Source of the DNA: Stenotrophomonas sp. UBA7346
GTDB lineage: Bacteria; Pseudomonadota; Gammaproteobacteria; Xanthomonadales; Xanthomonadaceae
Direction: 5' to 3'
DNA: 42,068 nucleotides
Assembly: GCA_002471015.1 (NCBI GenBank)
Contig: DKPB01000015.1
Coordinates: 1 to 42,068, forward strand
The translations under genes and the position numbers were made by a program. Shown here in pieces: positions 31,405-38,749 of the stretch. Every line of letters starts with the position of its first letter. The first letter of the stretch is position 1. The notes under the pieces were generated by a model, which saw nothing but the letters and a program-made list of their open reading frames with translations, did not search any database and had not been told where the DNA came from.

Positions 31405-31461
31405 TGCCGAGCATGGCTCGGCACTACAGGTCAAGCATTGCCGAGCATGGCTCGGCACTAC
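31405..31461 (-). repeat. Two SMAG elements in tandem
   Basis: Minus-oriented copies at 31405-31427 and 31439-31461, separated by 11 bp, just beyond the stop of the tail-anchored protein gene. Direct tandem arrangement is different from the inverted pairs elsewhere in the window. Confidence 0.8.
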
Positions 31462-31464
31462 GGT

Positions 31465-31761
31465 TCATGGCGTGCCGATGCGTACCAGCAGCAGGCCGGC
31501 CACCACGGTTGCGATGGCCGCCACCACCGCCAGCGCCAACAGCCAGCTGCGGCGGCGTTGGCGCTGGCTGGCACGCATTGCGGTATCAAACAGCGCCACC
31601 CGCTGCTGCTCGCTCTCGGCGATCAGCGCCTTGGCCTTGGCTGCACCCCGCTCGGCGTCCAGGCGCCCAGCCTTGATGTCCTCGGCAATGACTTCCAGTT
31701 GCTGCATCACGTTGAACTGCAGTTTCTGTAATTGCAGCTGGGTGTCGTCGTGATTGGACAA
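31465..31761 (-). CDS. Small tail-anchored membrane protein, unknown function
   Basis: A 98-residue protein I do not recognise. Residues 1-65 are charged and helical, rich in Q, E, A and K, likely a coiled coil (QLQLQKLQFNVMQQLEVIAE). A basic cluster QRQRRRS (67-73) precedes one membrane helix, WLLALAVVAAIATVVAGLLL, close to the C-terminus, so the N-terminus should face the cytoplasm. It follows a two-helix membrane protein gene by 22 bp and is probably in the same operon. The ATG at 31759-31761 gives the whole helical domain. Confidence 0.7.
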   Translation of the reverse strand: MSNHDDTQLQLQKLQFNVMQQLEVIAEDIKAGRLDAERGAAKAKALIAESEQQRVALFDTAMRASQRQRRRSWLLALAVVAAIATVVAGLLLVRIGTP

Positions 31762-31783
31762 ATGGGAACCCTCGCGGTTGAGG

Positions 31784-32281
31784 TCAGGCAGAAGGAGACT
31801 GCAGGGCTTGCCGGATCACCCGTGACACGATCACCGGATCATCGCTGGACATATGGTGCCCCAGCCGCAACAAGCCGATGCCGGAAAAAGGCATCAGCAG
31901 GCCCGGCAGCACCGCGGGCAGCAGCAGCAGGTCAAACCTGCCCAGCTGCAGTGCGGCCACTGTGGTCCACAGCACGCAGAAACCAAGCCAGAAAAGCATG
32001 AAGACGACGACCAATGGCGGCATTGCATACGCGCCGCGCAGCTCGCAACCCTGTGGGGTTGCGTAAAGACTGCCGCGGAAGTGTGGCTTGAACGAATTCC
32101 GCATCACTGTCCGGTGATAAAGATGCACGTGCTTGTCGCTTATCGAGCCTACGACGCTGCCGGTGAAGGTCAGGTTGCCTCGTGCGGTGGCGGCACACAA
32201 TGCCTGCATGGCCTGCTCGGGTGGTAGCGGGCTGGTGTATACGGCTTGCGTGCGAGGGAACAGCCAGGTCCAGAAAGACAT
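31784..32281 (-). CDS. Two-helix membrane protein, unknown function
   Basis: A 165-residue protein I do not recognise. An N-terminal soluble part (about 1-80) contains an AMQALCAATARGNLTFTGSV segment and is followed by two hydrophobic helices (about 88-110 and 115-140, PPLVVVFMLFWLGFCVLW and LLLLPAVLPGLLMPFSGIGL). A short cytoplasmic tail follows. I prefer the ATG at 32279-32281 to the one at 32306-32308, since the latter adds only FYPAAIDR. Together with the downstream tail-anchored protein it may form a small membrane module. Confidence 0.65.
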   Translation of the reverse strand: MSFWTWLFPRTQAVYTSPLPPEQAMQALCAATARGNLTFTGSVVGSISDKHVHLYHRTVMRNSFKPHFRGSLYATPQGCELRGAYAMPPLVVVFMLFWLGFCVLWTTVAALQLGRFDLLLLPAVLPGLLMPFSGIGLLRLGHHMSSDDPVIVSRVIRQALQSPSA

Positions 32282-32332
32282 GCGATCTATCGCTGCGGGG
32301 TAGAACACAATAGCCGCAGATACCCGCTTTGC

Positions 32333-32785
32333 CTATTGCAGGCTGCTGTCGCGCTTGCGCTGGGCTTTCTTGACCAAGGCGGTGATCTTCTTCTCAACCT
32401 CGGGGGTGAGTTCCGCAAGGGCGAAAGAGGTTGCCCACATCGGCCCGTCATCCAACATCGCGGTGTCATTGAAGCCCAGCGTGGAATAGCGTGCGCCAAA
32501 CTTGCTGGCGCCCTGGAAGAACAACACGACCTTGCCGTCGCGGGCATAGGCGGGCATGCCGTACCAGGTCTTGGGCAGCAGCGTGGAGGCGGTGGCGGTA
32601 ACAATGGCATGCAGGCGCTCGGCCATCGCGCGTTCGGCAACCGGCATTTCGGCGACCTTGGCCAGTAGTTCGGCCTCGCCATCGGCGCGCAATTTGCCGA
32701 CCTTTACTTCGAGTTTGAGTTCGCGTGCGCGTTCCTTCATCGCGGCCTGTTCGGCAGCGGTAAATCCATTCGACTTGCTGGCCAT
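32333..32785 (-). CDS. DUF1801-domain protein (YdhG-like)
   Basis: A 150-residue soluble protein. The C-terminal 85 residues match the DUF1801/YdhG-like fold: AERLHAIVTATASTLLPKTWYGMPAYARDGKVVLFFQG is the core signature in spirit, with WYGMPAYA clearly recognisable, then FGARYSTLGF. An N-terminal charged helix (about 10-50) resembles the extended N-termini in some family members. Some relatives are described as frataxin-like iron chaperones, others have no known role. It is preceded by no strong ribosome site, so the exact start is moderately sure. Confidence 0.8.
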   Translation of the reverse strand: MASKSNGFTAAEQAAMKERARELKLEVKVGKLRADGEAELLAKVAEMPVAERAMAERLHAIVTATASTLLPKTWYGMPAYARDGKVVLFFQGASKFGARYSTLGFNDTAMLDDGPMWATSFALAELTPEVEKKITALVKKAQRKRDSSLQ

Positions 32786-32878
32786 GGCGGTGCCTGGTCA
32801 AGGAGGTGCTGCATTTTTAACCGACCGTGGCTGTCGATGTGTAAAACACCCGTGCAGCGGCGGGGTGTGAAGTGGTCG

Positions 32879-33463
32879 TTACTCCCCGGACTGCCCCAGC
32901 TCCCGCTCGATGCGCCGGTCCGGGATCAGCCACAGCAAGGCCACCAACGCATACACGGCCTGGGCAAGATGCACCTGCGCAAAGCTCAGCCCGATGCCGG
33001 TGATATAGAGCACCGGCGACAGCTTGCCCTTCCAGTCGCCGCCCAGCGCGTGCTGCAGCTGCGAGTTGCGACCATCCGCGGCGACGATGCGCCGTTGCAG
33101 TATCCAGTAGGCCACCGCGGCGGCCAGCAGGATGCAGCCATAAAGCGCGGTCGGCAGTGGCTGATTGTTGTAGTCGTCCATCCAGTGGGTGGCGAACGGC
33201 AGCAATGACAACCAGAACAGCAGGTGCAGGTTGGCCCACAACACGCTGCCGGTGACCTTGCGGCAGGCCTGCAGCAGATGGTGGTGGTTGTTCCAGTAGA
33301 TGCCGACGTAGATGAAGCTCAGCACGTAGCTGAGCAAGGTGGTGAGCAGCGGGCGCAGCGCGTCCAGCGATGCACCCTCCGGTGGCCGCATCTCCAGCAC
33401 CATGATGGTGATGATGATCGCCAACACGCCATCGCTGAATGCCTCAAGCCGCCCCTTGCCCAT
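32879..33463 (-). CDS. TMEM175-family potassium channel (DUF1211)
   Basis: A 194-residue six-helix membrane protein. Helix 1 carries RLEAFSDGVLAIIITIMVLE, the RxxxFSD signature that defines the TMEM175 pore helix family. Bacterial members have one six-helix repeat per chain and assemble as tetramers conducting K+. Later helices (LLTTLLSYVLSFIYVGIYW, LLFWLSLLPFATHWM, ALYGCILLAAAVAYWIL) fit the layout. The ATG at 33461-33463 begins directly before the signature. It appears monocistronic. Confidence 0.92.
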   Translation of the reverse strand: MGKGRLEAFSDGVLAIIITIMVLEMRPPEGASLDALRPLLTTLLSYVLSFIYVGIYWNNHHHLLQACRKVTGSVLWANLHLLFWLSLLPFATHWMDDYNNQPLPTALYGCILLAAAVAYWILQRRIVAADGRNSQLQHALGGDWKGKLSPVLYITGIGLSFAQVHLAQAVYALVALLWLIPDRRIERELGQSGE

Positions 33464-33540
33464 TATCGGTCCACCGCTGCCATGATGGACGCGACGCTAG
33501 CACGTGGATACGTCAGAGGCATGTGTTTGCCCGGGCCTGC

Positions 33541-33879
33541 TCAGAGCAGGCGGGTACCCAAGGGGACATCATGCTCGGGCATGCACAGGGTCACCTGGCC
33601 ATCGGCGTTGTGGAAGCCGGTCACCAGGCATTCGGACATGATCGGGCCGATCTGCTTGGGCGGGAAGTTGACCACCGCCACCACCAGCCGGCCGAGCAAC
33701 TGGGCCGGGGTGTACAAGGCGGTGATCTGCGCGCTGGATTTGCGCACGCCCAGTTCCGGGCCGAAATCCACCTGCAGCTTGTAGGAAGGGTTGCGTGCCT
33801 CGGCGAACACCTCGGCGGCAATGACCCTGCCCACGCGCAGTTCCACCTTGGTGAAATCATTCCAGCTGATGGTATCCAT
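33541..33879 (-). CDS. csaA: CsaA-like tRNA-binding protein
   Basis: A 112-residue protein that is almost only an OB-fold tRNA-binding domain. It begins ISWNDFTKVELRVGRVIAAE, contains KLQVDFGPELGVRKSSAQIT, and has VAVVNFPPKQIGPIMSECLV, which are the CsaA motifs. CsaA was first described as a Sec-related chaperone in Bacillus; structural work shows an EMAP/Trbp111-type tRNA-binding dimer. The length is standard. No neighbour suggests a particular role. Confidence 0.92.
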   Translation of the reverse strand: MDTISWNDFTKVELRVGRVIAAEVFAEARNPSYKLQVDFGPELGVRKSSAQITALYTPAQLLGRLVVAVVNFPPKQIGPIMSECLVTGFHNADGQVTLCMPEHDVPLGTRLL

Positions 33880-33967
33880 AACAGGTGCCTGCCATTATCG
33901 GTTGCAGTCAATGTGCGCAAGCGAGAGCTGCCAGGCAAGGGCCATCGGTCACGGAGAACAGCCGGGC

Positions 33968-34363
33968 TCAACGCGGTGGCTGCGGGACATAAACCTCATG
34001 CCATAGCGTGATCTTGCCGTGGTTGTCGAACTGCATGAGCAGCATGGCCTGGAAGGTCTCGCGACGGTCATCGTCATGGCTGATGTGGGCCAGAATGGAG
34101 AGGGCCACCGACTGCGCGTCGACCAGGGTATGCAGCACATCGTAGTCAATGCCGCGCATGCCGGCCTTCATGCCGTTGAGGAATGCCAGATAGGTGGCGC
34201 GGGTAGCTTCATAGCGCCGGCCGTTGGGTTCCACCACAAAATGGTCGGCGAAACATTCGCCCACGGCTGCCTCGTCCAGCACCGAGGCTGTGTTGAGATT
34301 GCGTCGATTCCAATCAAGCACGGCCAGGGCGCGCTGCAGTACGTGGTCGCGGGAATGCATCAT
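33968..34363 (-). CDS. NTF2/SnoaL-like protein
   Basis: A 131-residue protein with the alpha+beta barrel pattern of the SnoaL/NTF2 superfamily: an N-terminal helix (VLQRALAVLDWNRRNLN), VLDEAAVGECFADHFVVEPN, and strands ending in KITLWHEVYVPQ. Members are enzymes or ligand binders, and no active-site residues can be assigned. The ATG at 34361-34363 is followed at once by a second ATG, and TAGGAG lies about 10 nt upstream. The longer open frame to 34462 was not used. Confidence 0.78.
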   Translation of the reverse strand: MMHSRDHVLQRALAVLDWNRRNLNTASVLDEAAVGECFADHFVVEPNGRRYEATRATYLAFLNGMKAGMRGIDYDVLHTLVDAQSVALSILAHISHDDDRRETFQAMLLMQFDNHGKITLWHEVYVPQPPR

Positions 34364-34665
34364 GGGCTGGGTACTCCTATGCAGGTCATGGGGGGGGCAG
34401 GCAGATGCAATTGCATGGGTTGATAGGTCAGGCCTGCAGGCTGTGCTGTCTCGCTGCGGCATTTCGGGTGAGGATCAGTTTTTTCCTCCAGTCGCCTGGC
34501 AGCGCTTCTGATGCGGCGATGGCTGCGCCGGCGGGGCAAGTGGACGTGTGATCATGCTGCTCGACAGGTCATGATGCGCCACTGGTGGAAGGGGAACTGT
34601 TCCGCATCCTACCGCTGCTTGCGATGCGGAAAGCGAACAGGGCGGGGGTTCCCAAGGCGGGGTTG
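34364..34665. other. 302-bp stretch with no supported gene
   Basis: I see no convincing coding sequence, RNA gene or known repeat here. There is a run of eight G residues near 34390. Open frames on both strands lack ribosome sites and recognisable protein motifs. Confidence 0.5.
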
Positions 34666-34872
34666 CTACCGGCGTGGTTCGCCACCGATGCCGTCGTTGT
34701 CGTGGTGAAGATGGCTGCCGCAACCTGGATCACCCCGCCTGACCGGTGCCGCGCCGGTGGCATGAGCCTCTTCGCAGTTGGTGAACACGCGCGCCATTGC
34801 TTTCCGCGGCAGAGCGCAGGCTTGTGATAGTGCAGGGGGGCCTTCGGCGCAAGCACCGCAGCCGATCATCAC
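34666..34872 (-). pseudogene. Excalibur-domain protein, degraded or divergent
   Basis: The last 40 codons read VFTNCEEAHATGAAPVRRGD and PGCGSHLHHDNDGIGGE, which fits the excalibur calcium-binding domain (usual pattern NC-EARAAG--P---G-PGY--LDRDGDGIACE). Two hallmark residues are changed: the PGY tyrosine is Cys and the final Cys of the ACE is Gly. Upstream in frame, RFTFAWLVMIGCGACA looks like a signal peptide, but the reading frame has no ATG or GTG before it; only GTG (34870-34872) and ATG (34867-34869) inside that peptide are available. It lies 47 bp after the stop of the thioredoxin-like gene on the same strand. I think it is a decaying gene. Confidence 0.5.
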
Positions 34873-34919
34873 CAGCCAGGCGAAGGTGAACCTCTCTACG
34901 GCGATCCGGGCCTGCGGGC

Positions 34920-35354
34920 TTAGCGCCGGGTCTGCTCATAGATGGCCGCCACCTGCGCGAAGCTGGGGTCGGACATGCCCATGCCGTTGACGAACACGGC
35001 AGGCGCGCCTTGCCGCAGCACGGCCACGGTACGGTCCACCGCCGCGCGCTGTTCGGCGGTGGGGTTGGTGAGGGTGAAATCCACCGAGCTGCCGCGCGTT
35101 ACCGGGATGCCACGGTCCTGCAGGGCGCGTACCAGCGCATCGGCGCGTTGCGCCCGTTCCGAGGGGCAGTTCGGTGGCGCCAACACCAGTACGGTATTGC
35201 GCGGCGTGCTGCCGGGCATTTCAACCGGGACGAATTCGCCGGCATTGACGGTGGTGACAGCTGGGGACGTGCCATCGGCAGCCGGTCGCTTCAACCACCA
35301 GTTGAGCCCACCGGCCAATCCCAGGGCGATGAGTAAGATGCTGCGCCAGCCCAT
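34920..35354 (-). CDS. Membrane-anchored protein with a glutaredoxin-like region
   Basis: A 144-residue protein with one N-terminal membrane anchor (about 3-22, SILLIALGLAGGLNWWL) and an extracytoplasmic domain. Residues 52-85 (NTVLVLAPPNCPSERAQRAD onward) have the strand-Cys-Pro-helix pattern of thioredoxin or glutaredoxin folds, and GAPAVFVNGMGMSDPSFAQV resembles the cis-Pro and following helix. There is only one cysteine, in PPNCPSE, so no CxxC disulfide exchange is possible within the chain. I do not recognise the family. Redox function is inference; a non-catalytic thioredoxin-like fold is equally possible. Confidence 0.7.
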   Translation of the reverse strand: MGWRSILLIALGLAGGLNWWLKRPAADGTSPAVTTVNAGEFVPVEMPGSTPRNTVLVLAPPNCPSERAQRADALVRALQDRGIPVTRGSSVDFTLTNPTAEQRAAVDRTVAVLRQGAPAVFVNGMGMSDPSFAQVAAIYEQTRR

Positions 35355-35436
35355 GATGCCTCCTGCATTTCCGTCCTGTGCGTCTTGTAGCCGTTGGCCG
35401 CGTCCTTGGCAATGCGGAGGATGGGCTGGCCAATGG

Positions 35437-35463
35437 AAAAGCCCGGGCAGGGCCCGGGCTTTT
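35437..35463. terminator. Bidirectional Rho-independent terminator
   Basis: AAAAGCCCGGGC-AGG-GCCCGGGCTTTT, a 12-bp stem including A/T flanks. It lies 22 bp after the stop of the DUF885 gene and would end that minus-strand transcript. Confidence 0.88.
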
Positions 35464-35484
35464 CGGTGAACATGGGTGCTGGGC

Positions 35485-37287
35485 TTACTCGATCGGCTGT
35501 TCCAGCATCAGCTGGCGGGCGAAGCGCACCGGCGGTGCACCGTAGGACAGGATCTGGTCGTGGTAGGCCTTCAGGTTGAAGTTCGCACCCTGCTTGTCCT
35601 GCACGGCCTTGCGGGTGTCGAAGTGCTCCTGCGCACCGACGAAGTAGGTCGGCAGCTGGGCCGACGTGAGCTGCGCGCGCACCCACTTGCCCGAGGCTTC
35701 GCTTTCCTGCTGGAAGGCGTCGTGGGTCATCAGGTGCATGGCCTGCTCGCGGCTCCAGTTGTCCACGTGCACACCCTGGTCGAGGATGGCGTTGGCAATG
35801 GTGCGCAGGTAGAACTTCAGCTGCACCAGGTGGAACAGCGGGTCGTTATCCAGGTAACCCTGTTCCTGCATCATCCGCTCGGTGTAGACCGCCCAGCCTT
35901 CGGCAAACAGGCCCGAACGCATCACCGCACGCAGCGTGGACGGGAACTTGCCCGAGTGCCAGCCTTCCAGGTAGTGGCCCGGGGTGCCTTCGTGGATGGA
36001 CAGCAGGTGGATCATGCGGCTGTTGTATTCGCGCAGGAAGGAATCCACCTGCTTGTCGTTCCAATCGTCCGGAATCGGCGAGACCGCGTAGAAGGTCTTC
36101 AGGTTCTTGTCCAGCGGGCCCGGCGAATCGCAATAGGCCACGGCCACGCCACGCTGGAATTCCGGCATCAGGATGATGTCGACCGGCGCATCGGGCAGGG
36201 TCATCAGGTCATGCTTGCGGACGAACTCGGTGGACTGGTCCAGCGCCGCCTTGGCGTCTTCCACCACCTTGTCGCGGGCCGGCTTGTCGGCATAGGCGAG
36301 TTCCAGCGCGGCCTCGATGGCCTTCTGCTGCTGGTCGTCGGTGGGGTTGGCCGGCATGTCCGGTGCGCCCGGCTTGTCCTTCAATACCACCTGGGCGATG
36401 CCGTACATGTCCTTGCGCACGCGGGTCAGCTCGGCGCGGGCGCGCTCGCCGATCTCGGCGCGCGACAGCGAGGAGTTGAGCGAGAACTTCAGCTTCTGGT
36501 CGTACTTTTCCGCACCGATGCGGAATTCACCCTTGGCATTCGGCACCAGGGTTTTGTCCAGCCAGGTCTGCTGCTCCTCCACTGCGGTGGTGAGGGTGGC
36601 GATGGCGGTCTTCAGGCGCTCCTGGTCGGCGGCTTCGAGCTGGCCGATGTTGGGGACGATGAAGGTTTCAACCAGGCTGAGAATGCCGCGGTTCTGCTTG
36701 GCCACGGTTTCGGCGTGGATCTTCGGCACGCGCGCCGGGTCCAGGTTGGCGCGGGCGGCAGCGAAGATCTGCGGGATCTGCTCGATGCGCGCGGTGGCCG
36801 ACTTCAGGCGGTCCGGCAGCGGCGCGAACTCGCGGGCCATCAGGCCGTAGATGGCGCTGCCGGCCAGGCCGTTGTAGACCTGCGGGTCCCACTTCCACGA
36901 CTGCAGGTTCTCGTTGGACCAGATATCGGACTGCAGCTGGTTGCGCAGGATGGCGGCATCCACCTGGTTCTCGCGGCCGAGCTTGCTCACGTCCAGCGTG
37001 TCCAGCTCGGCGAGCAGGGCCTTGCTGGCCTCCAGGCTCTTCTGCTGGCCGGCCGCGCTGACGTCGTCGAGCTGGCTGTCATAGCGGTGGTCGCCGATCT
37101 GGGTGGCGCTGACCGGGGACAGCTGCATCCAGGTGTCCAGCGCCTTCTTCGACAATTCGGCGAACTGTGCATCGGCCTGGCTTTGGCCGGCCTGCTCGGT
37201 GGAGGAGGACGGCGCGGTCGGGGCGTCGCCGCTCTGGCAGCCGGCCAGGCTGGCGAGCAGGGCGGCGGCGAGCAGGTGCTTGCGCAT
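35485..37287 (-). CDS. DUF885 lipoprotein, predicted metallopeptidase-like
   Basis: A 600-residue lipoprotein; the lipobox LAGC gives C17, followed by a Ser/Pro/Ala linker. The rest matches DUF885: a helical N-terminal half with repeated A-x-I-E-Q-I-P style segments, and the conserved IHEGTPGHYLEGWH (H432, E433, H438) followed by FAEGWAVYTERMMQEQGY. The HExxxxH arrangement is the hallmark of the family and resembles zinc peptidase sites, though activity has rarely been tested. It should sit on the periplasmic face of a membrane. AGGAAT precedes the ATG at 37285-37287. A strong terminator follows. Confidence 0.9.
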   Translation of the reverse strand: MRKHLLAAALLASLAGCQSGDAPTAPSSSTEQAGQSQADAQFAELSKKALDTWMQLSPVSATQIGDHRYDSQLDDVSAAGQQKSLEASKALLAELDTLDVSKLGRENQVDAAILRNQLQSDIWSNENLQSWKWDPQVYNGLAGSAIYGLMAREFAPLPDRLKSATARIEQIPQIFAAARANLDPARVPKIHAETVAKQNRGILSLVETFIVPNIGQLEAADQERLKTAIATLTTAVEEQQTWLDKTLVPNAKGEFRIGAEKYDQKLKFSLNSSLSRAEIGERARAELTRVRKDMYGIAQVVLKDKPGAPDMPANPTDDQQQKAIEAALELAYADKPARDKVVEDAKAALDQSTEFVRKHDLMTLPDAPVDIILMPEFQRGVAVAYCDSPGPLDKNLKTFYAVSPIPDDWNDKQVDSFLREYNSRMIHLLSIHEGTPGHYLEGWHSGKFPSTLRAVMRSGLFAEGWAVYTERMMQEQGYLDNDPLFHLVQLKFYLRTIANAILDQGVHVDNWSREQAMHLMTHDAFQQESEASGKWVRAQLTSAQLPTYFVGAQEHFDTRKAVQDKQGANFNLKAYHDQILSYGAPPVRFARQLMLEQPIE

Positions 37288-37403
37288 CGGTATTCCTGTT
37301 GCTGAGGGGAATCCCCGAGCATAGGGGGACGCGCCCCGGCCCGCACATGCCGATGGTTGGTGGCAGCTTGCCGAAACAGGTGGTTCAGTGCAGCCGAGGC
37401 CCC

Positions 37404-37504
37404 GTAGCCCGGGTAAGCGCAGCGCACCCGGGGGCGTGATTCACCCGGGTAATCAAATCTCCGGCTCACCGAATCCCCGGGTGCGCTGCGCTTACCCGGG
37501 CTAC
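37404..37504. repeat. Inverted pair of CCCGGGTAAGCG-family elements
   Basis: GTAGCCCGGGTAAGCGCAGC at 37404-37433 is mirrored at 37475-37504, with about 40 bp between them. The pair fills most of the 307-bp gap between the DUF885 start and the DUF4349 start. A third partial CACCCGGGTAA lies between them at about 37442-37452. Confidence 0.78.
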
Positions 37505-37594
37505 GGGGCGATGCTGCTCTGCACACAGTCTTAGCTTTCGTATTCAGCTATATGGCTATGCTGCGCGCAGCCCACCACATGGAACTACGGAAGC

Positions 37595-38386
37595 ATGAAA
37601 CGACCGCACGGAAGTACGTTGGCAATGGCGCTGGGCCTGCTGTTGGCATTCACCGGCTGCGCCAAGCATGAAATGTCGGCGGAGACCGCCGCCGTTGCCG
37701 CCGATGCGGTGCAGTCGCCGGAAGGCGCATTCCTGGCTTATGAGCACACGGTGCAGCTGCAGCTGCCGGGCAAGGACATCGCGCCCAGGGTGAAGGCTGT
37801 ATCCGATGCTTGCCAGAGCGCGAAGTTTGGCGACTGCGCGGTGCTCAACGTGTCCCAGCAGGGCGGCGATACACCCAGCGGCTCGATCAAGGTGCGGGTT
37901 GCCCCCAAGGGGGTGGAGCCGCTGATCGCACTCGCCAGCGACAAGGGTGAGGTGACCACCCGCAATACCGAGGCCGAGGACCTGGCTCAGCAGGTCGCCG
38001 ACACCCAGCTGATGCAGGACCGTTTGAAAGCCGAGCATGAGCGCCTTCTCGAGTATCAACAGCGCAAGGATCTGGCGGTGGCGGACCTGCTGACGATTTC
38101 GCAGCGGCTGTCGGAAATCGAAGCAGGCCTGCAGCAGGCCAACCGCGATGCGGCCCAGCAGCACCGTCGCATCGACACGCAGTTGGTCACCATCAACATC
38201 GAATCCACCAACAGCCAACGCAACCGCAGCGAGATCGGCCAGGCGTTCGGGGATTCAGGCGAGATCTTCACCACCAGCCTGGCCTACCTGATCCGCATCG
38301 CCGCAGGCTTGCTGCCGGTGATCCTGATTGGCGGCTTCCTGGCTTGGCTGGTACGCCTGTGGTGGCGCCGCCGCAAGAAGCAGTAA
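37595..38386 (+). CDS. DUF4349 lipoprotein
   Basis: A 263-residue membrane-bound lipoprotein. The lipobox AFTGC gives C22. A central DUF4349 domain (about 48-225) contains EHTVQLQLPGKDIAPRVKAV, then QVADTQLMQDRLKAEHERLL and LTISQRLSEIEAGLQQANRD, a long coiled-coil typical of the family. A C-terminal membrane helix (about 233-256, AYLIRIAAGLLPVILIGGFL) and a basic tail RRRKKQ follow, so the protein is held at both ends of its periplasmic part. Function unknown. A second basic ATG at 37625 is possible. Confidence 0.88.
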   Translation: MKRPHGSTLAMALGLLLAFTGCAKHEMSAETAAVAADAVQSPEGAFLAYEHTVQLQLPGKDIAPRVKAVSDACQSAKFGDCAVLNVSQQGGDTPSGSIKVRVAPKGVEPLIALASDKGEVTTRNTEAEDLAQQVADTQLMQDRLKAEHERLLEYQQRKDLAVADLLTISQRLSEIEAGLQQANRDAAQQHRRIDTQLVTINIESTNSQRNRSEIGQAFGDSGEIFTTSLAYLIRIAAGLLPVILIGGFLAWLVRLWWRRRKKQ

Positions 38387-38397
38387 TCCGCAGATTT

Positions 38398-38421
38398 GTG
38401 GGAGCGGCGTAAGCCGCGAAG
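38398..38421 (+). repeat. GTGGGAGCGGCGTAAGCCGCGAAG element
   Basis: A full copy of the GTAGGAG family, 12 bp after the DUF4349 stop. A damaged inverted partner (GGCTTCGCGGCACGCGCAAG) starts at about 38443. Confidence 0.7.
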
Positions 38422-38482
38422 CTGATGCTCTGAAACGACTCCGGCTTCGCGGCACGCGCAAGCAAAGTGCCCACTGGCTTTT

Positions 38483-38499
38483 GTAGGAGCGGCGTCAGC
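38483..38499 (+). repeat. Partial GTAGGAG element inside a gene end
   Basis: GTAGGAGCGGCGTCAGC lies across the stop of the 82-residue protein gene: the TGA on the minus strand (38495-38497) is part of the repeat. Confidence 0.6.
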
Positions 38500-38743
38500 C
38501 ATGCAGATGCAGCTCGGGAATGCGTTTCTCGTGTGCGGCGAACAGTTCCTGGAACTCTTCTTCGTTGAATTCATCGGGCAGATACACCGCCACCTGGCTG
38601 CTGACGCCATTGGCATCGATGCGCTCGCGTGGGCCTGCGCGCAGTGATACTTCGCGGTCCTTCCAGGTGGTGACCCAGGGCGTCTCGTCCCATTGGGTCA
38701 CTTCAGCGTTGTCTGCATCCCAGATAACAACAATCGTAAACAT
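38495..38743 (-). CDS. Small acidic protein, unknown function, paired with OsmC
   Basis: An 82-residue acidic protein I do not recognise. It starts MFTIVVIWDADNAEVTQWDE, suggesting a beta-hairpin, and ends in a helical segment (FNEEEFQELFAAHEKRIPEL) plus LHLHG. The ATG at 38741-38743 lies 6 bp beyond the stop of the OsmC gene, so the two are almost surely co-transcribed and perhaps co-translated. Its own stop lies inside an intergenic repeat, so the C-terminus may differ between strains. Confidence 0.72.
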   Translation of the reverse strand: MFTIVVIWDADNAEVTQWDETPWVTTWKDREVSLRAGPRERIDANGVSSQVAVYLPDEFNEEEFQELFAAHEKRIPELHLHG

Positions 38744-38749
38744 GGCGTC

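Noticed and set aside
35476..37305. 609-codon plus-strand open frame
   Set aside because: Shadow of the DUF885 gene; no start signal and no motif.
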